A DNA stretch of 64,000 nt from Acinetobacter sp. ANC 4862 (lineage in GTDB: Bacteria > Pseudomonadota > Gammaproteobacteria > Pseudomonadales > Moraxellaceae). Position numbers and translations under genes: made by a program. The DNA is taken from the NCBI RefSeq assembly GCF_004336635.1, contig NZ_SJXH01000001.1:62001-126000 (forward strand). Direction: 5' to 3'. The notes under the pieces are model-generated. The model had not been told where the DNA came from, searched no databases, and saw only the letters and a list, made by a program, of their open reading frames with translations. Of the stretch, positions 28,109 to 37,038 are shown in pieces. Within the stretch, counting starts at the first letter, position 1; each line of letters begins with the position of its first letter.

Positions 28109-28327
28109 TTACTCGATAATGCGATAGATGCTGTCCGAATTACGGCTCTCAAAAAGCAGTTCAATACTGGGTCGTATCATTTCACCCTCTATAATAATAT
28201 GTTCAATTCTTTGAAATATTGACAGTTTATTCAACTCAGCATTTTCAGGAAGATCCCGAAGTAATGCCTGCACTTCATGTATCTTACTAAACTGGTCTTT
28301 TACTTTCACCTCAATCATTTGAGCCAT
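28109..28327 (-). CDS. Small conserved hypothetical protein
   Basis: A 72-residue protein with charged, mostly alpha/beta character (MIEVKVKDQFSKIHEVQALLRDLPENAELNKLS). It has GAAGAG upstream of ATG. No export signal, no cysteine cluster and no recognised family. The composition is protein-like, the gene is followed by a good terminator, and nothing else occupies the region, so it is probably real. Confidence 0.62.
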   Translation of the reverse strand: MAQMIEVKVKDQFSKIHEVQALLRDLPENAELNKLSIFQRIEHIIIEGEMIRPSIELLFESRNSDSIYRIIE

Positions 28328-28565
28328 GGTGGGTTCTCTTCTTAGTTGATTTAATGAACCTTTTTATAGCATATGTTCTGTCATAGACATTGCTTGGAGA
28401 TGTTAGATTTTTTGGCAATGTAATTTTTTATAATCAGATACATGACATCTATTTTAAATCGTGCAGACCAAAAGCTAGAAATAACTCACAACAGTATCAT
28501 TTCCTCCCTACACGCCTAAGCTTGTTAAAATTTAAATCATAAAAAATCTTTTTGATTTAAAAATA

Positions 28566-28699
28566 AGAAAGCCCGCATTTCTGCGGGCTTTTATGTTGGA
28601 AGGCTAGTGCTGATTTCTTGTTCAACCCTAAGGTTGTAAACTCAACGAGCTGTCATTGATCCGTCCAACTACTTTGTAGCGTCATCTACGACCTACTGT
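28566..28699 (-). ncRNA. Probable structured small RNA with own promoter and terminator
   Basis: On the minus strand a consensus-like sigma-70 promoter is followed, after about 110 bases with no long open frame, by a strong terminator hairpin (AAAGCCCGCA pairing TGCGGGCTTT, 28568-28591). Between them three more hairpins can form: CTAC-N8-GTAG, CTACAAAGTAG, and CAACC-TTA-GGTTG with flanking bases. The predicted transcript is about 134 nt. I cannot place it in a named sRNA family. It lies in a 554-base gap between a small gene and the serine acetyltransferase. Confidence 0.6.
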
Positions 28700-28705
28700 A
28701 GTTTT

Positions 28706-28734
28706 ACTATAAGCGTATACAATTTTTCTGGCAA
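28706..28734 (-). promoter_or_regulatory. Sigma-70 promoter of the putative small RNA
   Basis: Minus strand: TTGCCA (28734-28729), a 17-base spacer, and TATAGT (28711-28706). The start is expected at an A near 28699. Confidence 0.65.
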
Positions 28735-28881
28735 GACCGGTTAACATTCTAAAATAATTGTATAAAAAAAATACAGTTGATAATTTTCAATTTTAGTAGA
28801 TCATTGCATGCATCATGCCTATAGATCATTCTTCGGTTGAATCGAGTAAAATGGCACAGCATTTTTGACGAGTCTGACACA

Positions 28882-29421
28882 ATGTTAGTTCAATTGATTT
28901 TAAGCGACTTATATCGATATTGTGGCAACACAAAATTCAGTTCATTTATTAAAAACTACTTTTTTAATCGTGGCTTTAATTTCAGTTTTTGGCTTCGTTT
29001 AGCTGGCTCAAAATCGATTATTGCAAAATTAGCTTATCCAATTTTTTATTATAAAAAGAAAAAATACAGTATCGATATTCATTGCACCACAAAAATTGGT
29101 TATGGACTCTATATCGGTCACGGTGGGCCATTAGTGGTCAATCCAACTACGATTATTGGCAATAACGTTAATCTTTCACAATACATGACTATTGGTGCAA
29201 ATGGTGGAAGTCAAGCAGCCATCATTGGTGACAATGTTTATATTGGACCCAATGTCTGTGTAATCGACAATGTGCATATTGGAAACAATGCCACCATTGG
29301 CGCAGGCAGTGTAGTGACAAAAGATATTCCAGAAAATGCAACAGCAGTCGGCAACTATGCCAAAGTTATTAACTACAATAATGCCGGCAAGTCAGTAAAC
29401 AGACGCTGGCCTGTAAATTGA
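28882..29421 (+). CDS. Serine O-acetyltransferase family protein (left-handed beta-helix)
   Basis: A 179-residue hexapeptide-repeat transferase. A short N-terminal helical part (LVQLILSDLYRYCGNTKF) precedes the beta-helix with isoleucine-rich hexapeptides. GYGLYIGHGGPLVVNPTTIIGNNVNLSQYMTIG holds the catalytic His region typical of CysE-like serine acetyltransferases. It lacks the long N-terminal domain and the CysK-binding C-terminal tail of CysE, so it may act on another hydroxyl acceptor, for instance a sugar, as relatives in polysaccharide loci do. A TTG at 28837 would give a longer N terminus, but no conserved residues support it. Confidence 0.8.
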   Translation: MLVQLILSDLYRYCGNTKFSSFIKNYFFNRGFNFSFWLRLAGSKSIIAKLAYPIFYYKKKKYSIDIHCTTKIGYGLYIGHGGPLVVNPTTIIGNNVNLSQYMTIGANGGSQAAIIGDNVYIGPNVCVIDNVHIGNNATIGAGSVVTKDIPENATAVGNYAKVINYNNAGKSVNRRWPVN

Positions 29422-29429
29422 GCACAATA

Positions 29430-29456
29430 AAAAAGAGGGCTTTCGCCCTCTTTTTT
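29430..29456 (+). terminator. Terminator of the serine acetyltransferase-like gene
   Basis: AAAAAGAGGGC pairs with GCCCTCTTTTTT around TTTC. The gene ends nine bases before. Confidence 0.9.
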
Positions 29457-29462
29457 AAAATT

Positions 29463-29538
29463 TGGTGCGCTCAGCGGGACTCGAACCCACGCCACAGGCT
29501 TCGGAGACCTGTACTCTATCCAGTTGAGCTATGAGCGC
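29463..29538 (-). tRNA. tRNA-Arg (anticodon CCG)
   Basis: Acceptor arms GCGCTCA and TGAGCGC, discriminator A and encoded CCA. The anticodon loop CTCCGAA gives CCG, reading CGG. The T-arm GTGGGTTCGAGTCCCGC is regular. The gene is 76 bases with CCA. Confidence 0.97.
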
Positions 29539-29716
29539 GCGTGCACATCATAACAAAAAAAACCATAAGGTAAAGCAACTATATAGAACTCTTCATTTTT
29601 AGTGCTTAGACTTTATACAATGTTCCATAATTGCAACATAGAATTCCTGCTTATTTACTTGGTTTCTTAGCAAAGATCACTCACAATACTCATACTATTC
29701 ACCATGTGAGAACTTC

Positions 29717-30652
29717 ATGACTGATGCATTGACCTTGAGAGACGTATCTAAAACTTACCGAAATGGTTTTCAAGCACTGAAAGGTATTAACCTAACTGTA
29801 CCTGAAGGTGAGTTTTATGCACTCCTCGGACCCAATGGCGCAGGTAAATCAACCACCATCAGTATCATTAGCTCACTCACCAAAAAAACTTCCGGTACGG
29901 TTGAGATTTTCGGGCACAATTTAGATACCCATCCATCTGAAGCCAAACAATGCTTAGGTGTCGTACCGCAAGAATTTAACTTTGGCCAATTTGAAAAAAC
30001 CTTTGATATTTTAGTCACTCAAGCCGGTTATTACGGCATTCCCAAAAAAATTGCTGAAAAACGTGCTGAAGAATATTTAGAAAAACTTGGTCTTTGGGAT
30101 AAACGTGCCGTTCAAGCCCGTATGCTCTCCGGTGGGATGAAGCGTCGCTTGATGATTGCTCGTGCCATGATGCATCAACCTAAACTGCTCATTCTGGATG
30201 AACCGACTGCTGGCGTAGACATTGAACTACGTCGTTCGATGTGGGACTTTCTTACTGAAATGAATGAAAAAGGCACGTCTATTATTTTGACCACACATTA
30301 TTTAGAAGAAGCTGAAATACTGTGTCGTCGCATAGCAATTATTGACCGCGGTGTGATTAAAGAAGACACCAGCATGAAATCTTTCTTGAATCAGCTCAGT
30401 GAAGAATCGTTTATTTTTGATTTGGTCGAACCGATTCAACCGATTAATCTTGAAATTATTGGTGTACGTTTTAACTTAATTGATCCTGTCACTTTAGAAG
30501 TCACTATGGACAAAGCACATACCGTGAATGAATTGTTCCAGCTTATGGAAGCGCAAGGCATTCAAGTGCGCAGTATGCGTAATAAATCCAATCGCTTAGA
30601 AGAACTGTTTGTGAAAATGGTTGAAAAAAATCTTGATGGAGCTGCGCAATGA
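29717..30652 (+). CDS. ABC transporter ATP-binding protein, YadG-like
   Basis: A 311-residue ATPase subunit. Walker A is GPNGAGKSTT, the signature LSGGMKRRLMIARAM, Walker B LLILDEPTAGVD, and the switch His is in TTHYLEEAE. An extra C-terminal domain follows. With the permease next to it, it matches the E. coli YadG-YadH exporter pair, whose substrate is unknown. Its last four bases overlap the permease start, so translation is coupled. Confidence 0.9.
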   Translation: MTDALTLRDVSKTYRNGFQALKGINLTVPEGEFYALLGPNGAGKSTTISIISSLTKKTSGTVEIFGHNLDTHPSEAKQCLGVVPQEFNFGQFEKTFDILVTQAGYYGIPKKIAEKRAEEYLEKLGLWDKRAVQARMLSGGMKRRLMIARAMMHQPKLLILDEPTAGVDIELRRSMWDFLTEMNEKGTSIILTTHYLEEAEILCRRIAIIDRGVIKEDTSMKSFLNQLSEESFIFDLVEPIQPINLEIIGVRFNLIDPVTLEVTMDKAHTVNELFQLMEAQGIQVRSMRNKSNRLEELFVKMVEKNLDGAAQ

Positions 30653-31422
30653 ACTTTAATCAACTCAGTGTTGCGCTGTATACCCTAGTTCATAAAGAAG
30701 TGCGTCGCTTTATGCGCATTTGGCCACAAACCCTGTTACCACCTGCCATCACCATGAGTTTGTACTTCGTGATCTTTGGTAATCTGGTGGGTTCACGAAT
30801 TGGCACAATGGGCGGCTTTAGCTATATGCAGTTTATTGTACCTGGCCTGATTATGATGGCGGTGATTACCAATAGCTATGCCAACGTATCTTCCAGTTTC
30901 TTTAGTGCTAAATTTCAAAAAAGCATTGAAGAACTGATCATGAGTCCTGTGCCACTGCATATGATTCTTTGGGGCTATGTGATTGGTGGCGTCTGTCGAG
31001 GTGTTTTGGTTGGTATTATTGTGACTGCCATGAGCCTGTTCTTTACTGACTTATATATTACCAACTGGTTTGTGACTATATATACCGTTTTAATTACCTC
31101 ATTATTATTTTCACTCGGTGGTCTGATTAATGCGGTTTATGCAAAATCTTTTGACGATATTTCAATTATTCCAACCTTTGTACTGACTCCACTCACCTAT
31201 TTAGGTGGTGTATTCTATGCCATTAGTGCTTTAAGTCCATTTTGGCAAAATCTCTCTTTAATTAACCCGATCGTATATATGGTCAATGCCTTCCGTTTCG
31301 GTATTTTAGGTCATAGTGATGTCAATGTTTCAGTTTCATTGAGCGTCATCACCTTATGTTGCGTAGCGCTTTACGGCATAGCTTACTATTTACTTTCTCG
31401 TGGTTCAGGAATGCGTGAATAA
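30649..31422 (+). CDS. ABC-2 type permease, YadH-like
   Basis: A 257-residue inner-membrane protein with six predicted helices of the ABC-2 type. It contains MSLYFVIFGNLVGSRIG, the FSAKFQKSIEELIMSP amphipathic segment and TPLTYLGGVFYAI. It pairs with the upstream ATPase to form a drug, lipid or polysaccharide exporter of unknown substrate. Its stop overlaps the queF start by one base, placing queF in the same operon. Confidence 0.9.
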   Translation: MNFNQLSVALYTLVHKEVRRFMRIWPQTLLPPAITMSLYFVIFGNLVGSRIGTMGGFSYMQFIVPGLIMMAVITNSYANVSSSFFSAKFQKSIEELIMSPVPLHMILWGYVIGGVCRGVLVGIIVTAMSLFFTDLYITNWFVTIYTVLITSLLFSLGGLINAVYAKSFDDISIIPTFVLTPLTYLGGVFYAISALSPFWQNLSLINPIVYMVNAFRFGILGHSDVNVSVSLSVITLCCVALYGIAYYLLSRGSGMRE

Positions 31423-32237
31423 TGAGTGTAGAACATTCTCTATTAGGTAAAGACACCAATTATCCAACAGAATATCAACCCGATATTCTGTTTCCAATTT
31501 CACGTGCGCAAGCGCGGGAAAAATATGCCCATGTTGCAGGCATTCAACACGGTAAAGACTGGTGGCATGTTTTTGAAATTTCCTGGTTAAATGCAACTGG
31601 CATTCCACAGGTGGCAATTGGTCGTATTACCTTGCTGGCATCTTCACCGAACCTGATCGAATCAAAATCTCTCAAGCTCTACTTTAATAGTATGAACTTT
31701 ACCAAATTCGATTCAAAAGAAGCGTTTATTGCGACGGTTGAAAAAGACTTATCCGCAGCCGCAGGTGCACCGATTAGCCTGACTTTATTTCAGGCCGATG
31801 ATCTGGATATTTCCAAACCTGAAGGGATCTGTATCGATGATTTAAGCCCTGAACGCTTAGAGAACCATCCAGATGCGACTTTATTAAAATTAGATCCAGA
31901 AAATACTGAACAAGTTGAAGTACAACTGTATTCACATTTACTGCGCAGTAACTGTCCAGTCACAGGACAGCCGGATTGGGGCACGGTTTTTATTCGATAT
32001 CAGGGTAAAAAACCTTGTTATCGCAGTATTTTAGCTTATATTATTTCTTACCGTCAGCATAATGGGTTCCATGAACAATGCGTGGAACAGATGTTTGCCG
32101 ACATCTGGCAAAACCTTGGTCCAGAAAAGCTGATGGTATATGCAACTTATACACGTCGTGGTGGATTAGACATCAACCCTTGCCGTGTATCGGATGCGAC
32201 ATGGATGCCTCGCCCCATTCGTTTGGCGCGACAATAA
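31422..32237 (+). CDS. queF: NADPH-dependent 7-cyano-7-deazaguanine reductase QueF
   Basis: QueF reduces preQ0 nitrile to preQ1 amine in queuosine biosynthesis. The 271-residue length is the long bimodular type II form. The catalytic Cys lies in SNCPVTGQPDWGTV (about residue 178) with the partner Asp just after, and the C-terminal GFHEQCVEQMF block supplies the conserved Glu and His. It overlaps the exporter gene by one base. No other queuosine genes are in the window. Confidence 0.95.
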   Translation: MSVEHSLLGKDTNYPTEYQPDILFPISRAQAREKYAHVAGIQHGKDWWHVFEISWLNATGIPQVAIGRITLLASSPNLIESKSLKLYFNSMNFTKFDSKEAFIATVEKDLSAAAGAPISLTLFQADDLDISKPEGICIDDLSPERLENHPDATLLKLDPENTEQVEVQLYSHLLRSNCPVTGQPDWGTVFIRYQGKKPCYRSILAYIISYRQHNGFHEQCVEQMFADIWQNLGPEKLMVYATYTRRGGLDINPCRVSDATWMPRPIRLARQ

Positions 32238-32263
32238 AATGAAGAACATTGAGGTTTTTTAAC

Positions 32264-32914
32264 ATGCCATTTTTTGGTTTTATTCCTTCTGCAGAATTAT
32301 TAACCAGTATTCAAACCGCTCAGGAAAAGAAAAATTCCAGCGAACCGCTTTACCCTTTACGCGACAAAATAGCATTGCTGATTAATGAAGAAATCATTGA
32401 TGCCATTTTGACCGAACTTGTACATCATTTTCCAGCCAGTGATAAACGTGATACGGCTGAAAAACTTGCGGGTTATATCAAATCAACCGTTGCGGTTTTA
32501 TTGAAACAGTTGATGAGTAAATCTTCAAATGATGTGGTCAAACAATCGATTGAGTTTTCTGAAAAAAGCTTGTTTAAAGATGCGCAAGGCAACTTGCGTG
32601 TAGGCGAACTTTTGGATGCAAGTTTGGTGACCAATCTTAAGCATAGTTATGCGGAAATTAAAGCTGGTAATAACGTCAATAAAGCGGCGCTCACTGAATT
32701 GTATAAGCAATTTGCTGAAGCGACTGTGCGTCATTTTATGAGTGACTTTAATAAGACCCTGGATTTAGGCATGATCAAGCGTAAAGCTGCGGATCTGGGT
32801 TCTGCTGCAGTGACTAAAGCAGTCCATATGGCCGTGGATAAAATCATTCCGAATTTAAATAAAGCTGAGCTTCTGGCACTTGCGGAATATCACGATACCT
32901 TATTTCATGTTTAA
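32264..32914 (+). CDS. Conserved hypothetical protein downstream of queF
   Basis: A 216-residue soluble, largely alpha-helical protein with no family I recognise. Segments such as LRDKIALLINEEIIDAILTELV and DTAEKLAGYIKSTVAVLLKQL suggest a helical bundle. The ATG at 32264 (MPFFGFIP) is preferred over a TTG at 32249. It follows queF by 26 bases, is probably the last gene of the exporter-queF operon, and ends at a good terminator. Confidence 0.72.
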   Translation: MPFFGFIPSAELLTSIQTAQEKKNSSEPLYPLRDKIALLINEEIIDAILTELVHHFPASDKRDTAEKLAGYIKSTVAVLLKQLMSKSSNDVVKQSIEFSEKSLFKDAQGNLRVGELLDASLVTNLKHSYAEIKAGNNVNKAALTELYKQFAEATVRHFMSDFNKTLDLGMIKRKAADLGSAAVTKAVHMAVDKIIPNLNKAELLALAEYHDTLFHV

Positions 32915-32943
32915 ATTTCATGCTTGAGCATTTTTAAAATATC

Positions 32944-32970
32944 AAAACCTAGTAATTGCTAGGTTTTTTT
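32944..32970 (+). terminator. Terminator of the exporter-queF operon
   Basis: AAAACCTAG pairs with CTAGGTTTT around six bases and is followed by a run of T residues. Confidence 0.9.
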
Positions 32971-33868
32971 ATGGCAAGATTTCGCTCTCAACTAATAAGT
33001 ACAATGAATCAATACCGCCTTTATGCGAATTTATCTTGATCAGGTATTACAAGATTGGCTGTGTATGACCTTGATTTAGAAACAGAACCATCATGCTTTT
33101 CCCTACTCCTTCCATTTTTATGTAAATAATTTCTATATAAAGTGATGCGGAAAATTAAATCCTGCCAAACCTTATTATTGATACTCTTTTGTCCGGTCCT
33201 GAATTTTTATCCATTTCATCGTTATAGCAGTACTAATAAAGAAAAAGGTTCAATAGATGAACTTGTAGGATTTGCGTTTTGCAGGGCGATTTTCGATTTT
33301 TTAAATAATAGATAGAGTTTCATAGATCCTCTCTAGATTTTGCCTTTATATGGGCTTTTTTGCAGATCTGGCACAAAAGACCATAAGGAAATATTATTTT
33401 GCATCACTGCTAAATATCGGATGATTTTCTCGCAACAAGTCCCTGTTCAGCAGTGCAATCTATTGTGATGCATTTTCAACCAAACACCGCTTGAAAAAGC
33501 ACAATTGCTGCTAAATTTCTTACCCTAAACCTAGATAGACCGTATCATTGCAAACGATGTAAAAGACCAGGCTTGATCAACTAAAACAGGCGGATGATCT
33601 TTTATTTTTGTCCTTCAACTGGCAATAGCGAAGCATAGCCAAGAAAACCGGTCTCAAATACGCGGATTTACGCGCAGGCCTACGATCTTTGTCTTTTTTT
33701 GTATACGTACTTGTTGATGCAGCGCTGGTCAATGTTATCTTAAGCCCCAATAGAAATTCTGTTACCTTTCATGCGATAGATTTTCAGTCATTCAGTCTGA
33801 AATGGCAGCTTTTAGAGTTGTGATGTCAATTGATACACACTGATTATGTTTTTGGAACTTTGAGTAAT
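32971..33868. other. 900-base gap with degraded coding-like traces
   Basis: No intact gene. Forward-frame pieces between about 33420 and 33810 look protein-like but are broken by stops and frame changes: for example QTPLEKAQLLLNFLP, then AKKTGLKYADLRAGLRSLS, then FFVYVLVDAALVNVILSP. I cannot name the parent family. No inverted repeats or target duplications suggest an insertion sequence. The mltB promoter must lie near the end. Confidence 0.4.
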
Positions 33869-34870
33869 ATGTTAAATATCAACTTTTATAACAAAATTAA
33901 ACGTCTTCCTTTACTTCTCGGTGCACTTTCCATCACCACTTTCTGCCAAGCCAATGATTTTTACAATCACCCTGCATATAACAGCTTCAAGCAAAAAACC
34001 ATGCAGACTTATGGCTTAAGTGCCGAGCAAGTCGACTGGGCCATGAATGGCTCAAAAAACCTGCCCAATATTATCAATATCATGAACCGCCCGGGTGAAA
34101 GTAAACCCTGGTACCAATATAAAACCAATTTTATGGCTGAAAGCACCATTCAGCGTGGGGTACGTTTTAAAATCCAATATGCCGATACCTTAAACCGCGC
34201 AGAACAGCAGTTTGGTGTACCACAAGCGGTCATTTTAGGTGTTTTAGGGGTAGAAACCGGTTTTGGTGCCAATAAAGGCAATTTTGTCACTCGTGATGCA
34301 TTGGCAACTTTAGGTTTTGGTTATGAACGTCGTGCACAATATTTTCAGGATGAACTCTCTGCACTGATTGCATGGACCTATAAAGATGGTGTTCCAACTA
34401 GTTCAGTGACAGGTTCTTATGCAGGTGCAATCGGCTACCCTCAGTTTATGCCAAGCAACATTCCCAAACTAGGCGTTGACTATGATGCTGACGGGCATAT
34501 TGACCTTAGAAACTCAGCAGTCGATGCGATTGGTTCTATTGCCAATTATTTGGCTCAACATGGCTGGCAACGCAATCGACCAATTGGCTTTTCTGCACGC
34601 TATATCGGAAATAATCCAGAATCGATTATCGCCAAAGATTTGGAACAACCAACACCTTATGGAGTCTTAAAGAATCAAGGTGTTACACCAACAAATCCGA
34701 TTGTGAAAATAGATGATCTGGATATGGTGAATATTATTCAGCTTCAAGACAGCTATGCGCCAATTTATTATATAACTTACCCAAACTTTCAAGTAATTAC
34801 GACCTATAACAAGAGCCGGATGTATGCCACTGCGGTATGGCAATTAGGCACTGAAATCGCCAGTCGTTAA
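33869..34870 (+). CDS. mltB: Lytic murein transglycosylase MltB-like
   Basis: This enzyme cleaves the glycan strand of peptidoglycan with formation of 1,6-anhydro-muramyl ends. A signal peptide (LPLLLGALSITTFCQA) leads to the periplasm; no lipobox is seen, unlike E. coli MltB. Family motifs are QYKTNFMAESTIQRGVRF, the catalytic Glu in ILGVLGVETGFGANKG (about residue 129), and GSYAGAIGYPQFMPSN. The frame is open from 33830, but the ATG at 33869 begins the natural signal peptide. A terminator hairpin overlaps its stop codon. Confidence 0.9.
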   Translation: MLNINFYNKIKRLPLLLGALSITTFCQANDFYNHPAYNSFKQKTMQTYGLSAEQVDWAMNGSKNLPNIINIMNRPGESKPWYQYKTNFMAESTIQRGVRFKIQYADTLNRAEQQFGVPQAVILGVLGVETGFGANKGNFVTRDALATLGFGYERRAQYFQDELSALIAWTYKDGVPTSSVTGSYAGAIGYPQFMPSNIPKLGVDYDADGHIDLRNSAVDAIGSIANYLAQHGWQRNRPIGFSARYIGNNPESIIAKDLEQPTPYGVLKNQGVTPTNPIVKIDDLDMVNIIQLQDSYAPIYYITYPNFQVITTYNKSRMYATAVWQLGTEIASR

Positions 34871-34881
34871 GACTGGTTTTT
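34860..34881 (+). terminator. Terminator overlapping the mltB stop codon
   Basis: CCAGTC and GACTGG pair around a loop that contains the TAA stop (34868-34870), followed by five T residues. Confidence 0.8.
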
Positions 34882-35156
34882 ACAAAAAATAACCAAAGTC
34901 AAGATTTTTTTATGCAAAATGGCGCACAAAACAGGCATTATAAATATATAGTTACAATATTGATTATTTTTTAATCGAAAAACGTTCTATTTCTGTCCTT
35001 TTTGTAATATTTTCAATTAAAACGTAGACAGATTATGCATGGCATGAATATTATCCATCTCGTCAAATGTAGTTGCAAAAGAGAATTAACAGACTGGATT
35101 GCTTATATTTCAAGCTTTTAAATGAAATTAAGTCAATGGTCTTTAGGAGTTTAATA

Positions 35157-35765
35157 ATGCATTCATCGATAAAGTATATTTTAGCCTTAACCACCACTTT
35201 TGCCCTGAGTCAGTCTCAAGCGGAATTGGTACAGTCATCATTCAATACAGATCATGACAACTCTCGCTTAGCCACGCGTGTACTCAATAAAGACGCTCAA
35301 AATTTTAATTCACACTTCTCAAACTTAAATAGTCTTTCAATCACTGAGCGTTCTGGCGATAAAATCCGTCGTCAAACCATTGCAGCAAAAATTGAAATTC
35401 CTGAAGACGAGCCTTCAGTGATTGAAAAGCTAAACACTGTTGCATCAAACACAGTTCGTAAATTTAGCCAAACCGGCGCAGCATCTTGGTACGGTCGCCA
35501 GTTTCATGGTCGTAAAACAGCAAGCGGTGAAACATTCGATATGAATGGACTCACTGCAGCTCACCGTAGCCTGCCATTGAACTGTTATATTCGCGTAACA
35601 AATAAAACCAATGGTAAGAGTGTCGTAGTGAAAGTGAATGATCGTGGTCCATTCCATGGCAACCGCGTTCTAGACTTGTCTTATGGCGCTGCAAAACAGT
35701 TAGGTATTACTAACGCAGGTACTGCGAAAGTAAATATTGAACGTGTTGATGGTCCAAATTCATAA
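35157..35765 (+). CDS. rlpA: RlpA-family septal ring lytic transglycosylase-like protein
   Basis: A 202-residue exported protein with a signal peptide (KYILALTTTFALSQSQA). The double-psi beta-barrel domain (about residues 100-198) carries the RlpA core: GAASWYGRQFHGRKTASGE, AAHRSLPLNCYIRVTN and VVKVNDRGPFHGNRVLDLS. The catalytic Asp and His of RlpA are expected in these blocks. It lacks the SPOR domain that targets full-length RlpA to septa, so septal localisation is uncertain. The ATG at 35157 has TAGGAG upstream and is preferred over the earlier in-frame start at 35073. Confidence 0.87.
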   Translation: MHSSIKYILALTTTFALSQSQAELVQSSFNTDHDNSRLATRVLNKDAQNFNSHFSNLNSLSITERSGDKIRRQTIAAKIEIPEDEPSVIEKLNTVASNTVRKFSQTGAASWYGRQFHGRKTASGETFDMNGLTAAHRSLPLNCYIRVTNKTNGKSVVVKVNDRGPFHGNRVLDLSYGAAKQLGITNAGTAKVNIERVDGPNS

Positions 35766-35796
35766 GATGATGCTAGCCTCCTAATACATTTGACTT

Positions 35797-35823
35797 AAAA
35801 GCCACTTCACAGTGGCTTTTTTA
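35797..35823 (+). terminator. Terminator of rlpA
   Basis: AAAAGCCACT pairs with AGTGGCTTTT around TCAC and is followed by T residues. Confidence 0.9.
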
Positions 35824-36045
35824 ATGTCTATCGAAAAGCAGGCTTAATTTACCTATATGCCCTGTTCCCGTTACAGAAGCCACTCTCACAATAAAATACC
35901 AACAACGTATAACGTCTTTTAGATCATCTGAGAGCTTGGTTAAAAATCACGATGATTGAATTTTGACCCGCTCCTGGTTCTGGTTCTGGTTTATATTTTC
36001 TTTAAATAAAAATAAGCCAATGGATCCTAAATCCAACTGGAGTGG

Positions 36046-36504
36046 ATGATGAAAACAATAACCGAATGGTTAGATGAATATAGTGAGAGTCATCAAGACA
36101 AAACCAACAAAGTCATACATTGGGTTTGTGTGCCAGCAATTCTTTTTTCAATCATTGGAATTCTTGCTCATTTCAGTGCGCTATTCACCGCCCTGATATT
36201 GGTCTTAACTTTTGTCTTTTATGCGCGCCTCGATCTGGTACTTGCTGCTGCAATGGCTGCTCTACTCGTTGTGATGGCGTGGCTTATTTTTATCTTACCT
36301 GTAGGTGTCGGATTCTATATCGCAATTTTTGTTTTGGCTTGGATTGGGCAATTTTACGGGCACAAAGTTGAAGGTAAAAAGCCTTCTTTCTTTAAAGACC
36401 TCCAATTCCTCCTCATTAACCCAGTATGGTGTATGGATGCCTATCTAGGTAAATTGATACCCAAATGGAAAAAATGCCAAAAATCGCAAATGATAGCGAT
36501 TTAG
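36046..36504 (+). CDS. Mpo1-like (DUF962) membrane protein
   Basis: A 152-residue protein of the Mpo1/YGL010w family. The start ITEWLDEYSESHQDKTNKVIHWVCVP carries the His-x-x-x-Asn and His residues that bind iron in Mpo1, the yeast dioxygenase that oxidises 2-hydroxy fatty acids. Three or four membrane helices follow. The C-terminal GQFYGHKVEGKKPSFFKDLQFLLINPVW has the second conserved His region. Whether the bacterial member does the same chemistry is inference. TGGAG precedes two adjacent ATG codons, 36046 and 36049. Confidence 0.85.
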   Translation: MMKTITEWLDEYSESHQDKTNKVIHWVCVPAILFSIIGILAHFSALFTALILVLTFVFYARLDLVLAAAMAALLVVMAWLIFILPVGVGFYIAIFVLAWIGQFYGHKVEGKKPSFFKDLQFLLINPVWCMDAYLGKLIPKWKKCQKSQMIAI

Positions 36505-36528
36505 ACACCATCATCATTTTAGCCTTTC

Positions 36529-36554
36529 GAAGAACCTTTATTGATAGGTTCTTC
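36529..36554. terminator. Inverted repeat between convergent genes
   Basis: GAAGAACCT pairs with AGGTTCTTC around eight bases and overlaps the last codons of the minus-strand gene. T-runs are short, so termination is uncertain. Confidence 0.45.
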
Positions 36555-37038
36555 CTTTATACTTCAACCAACCGTCGGTATGGTTTTTTTGTGGGTCATG
36601 ATGAGTCCAGTGAATTACACCCCCTTGATCACTATATTCATATTCACCATAAAATTGGACAATTTCACCCTTTTCCAAGTCATCTAGGCGCGGACTTAAG
36701 TCAATATTGTGAGCGACCAATACTGTTTGCCCATTACCCAATTCCAGAATAAATTTTTGATGACGTGAACCGTTATTATCATCATGCAAAATAGCTTTCA
36801 CTCGCCCGCTGAATTGGACTTGAATATCACTTTTTTGTTCTTGAAATGCCTGTTGAATTTTATCATCATCATTTTGAGTGGATAAATTTGCTGATTTCGA
36901 TAAAATTTCAGTTTGTGGCTCTAAATCCGTGAGCGATTGATTTGAAGGATTCTGCTGTTCCTGTAAATCCATTCCAAAATATGCGGCAATTAATAACGTA
37001 ATAATTGCCCCTATGCCAAGATTTGTTTTATTGATCAT
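36538..37038 (-). CDS. DUF3465 domain-containing exported protein
   Basis: A 166-residue protein with an N-terminal membrane helix or signal (NLGIGAIITLLIAAYFGM). A polar linker follows, then a DUF3465 domain of about 95 residues (VQFSGRVKAILHDDNNGSRHQKFILELGN, VAHNIDLSPRLDDLEKGE, FYGEYEYSDQGGVIHWTHHDP). The domain looks like an OB-type beta barrel, and His-rich WTHHDP is its hallmark. Function is unknown; a periplasmic location is likely. The open frame extends to 37161, but the ATG at 37038 gives a natural N terminus. Confidence 0.82.
   Translation of the reverse strand: MINKTNLGIGAIITLLIAAYFGMDLQEQQNPSNQSLTDLEPQTEILSKSANLSTQNDDDKIQQAFQEQKSDIQVQFSGRVKAILHDDNNGSRHQKFILELGNGQTVLVAHNIDLSPRLDDLEKGEIVQFYGEYEYSDQGGVIHWTHHDPQKNHTDGWLKYKGRTYQ

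Larger units (their letters stand above)
28328..28881. other. Non-coding gap containing the small RNA candidate
   Basis: Apart from the RNA candidate and its promoter, the rest (28328-28560 and 28735-28881) is AT-rich without a supported open frame. The part before 28882 should contain the serine acetyltransferase promoter. Confidence 0.55.

Noticed and set aside
36465..36752. Open frame of 95 codons crossing the end of the DUF962 gene.
   Set aside because: It lies mostly antisense to the DUF3465 gene and mirrors its codons.
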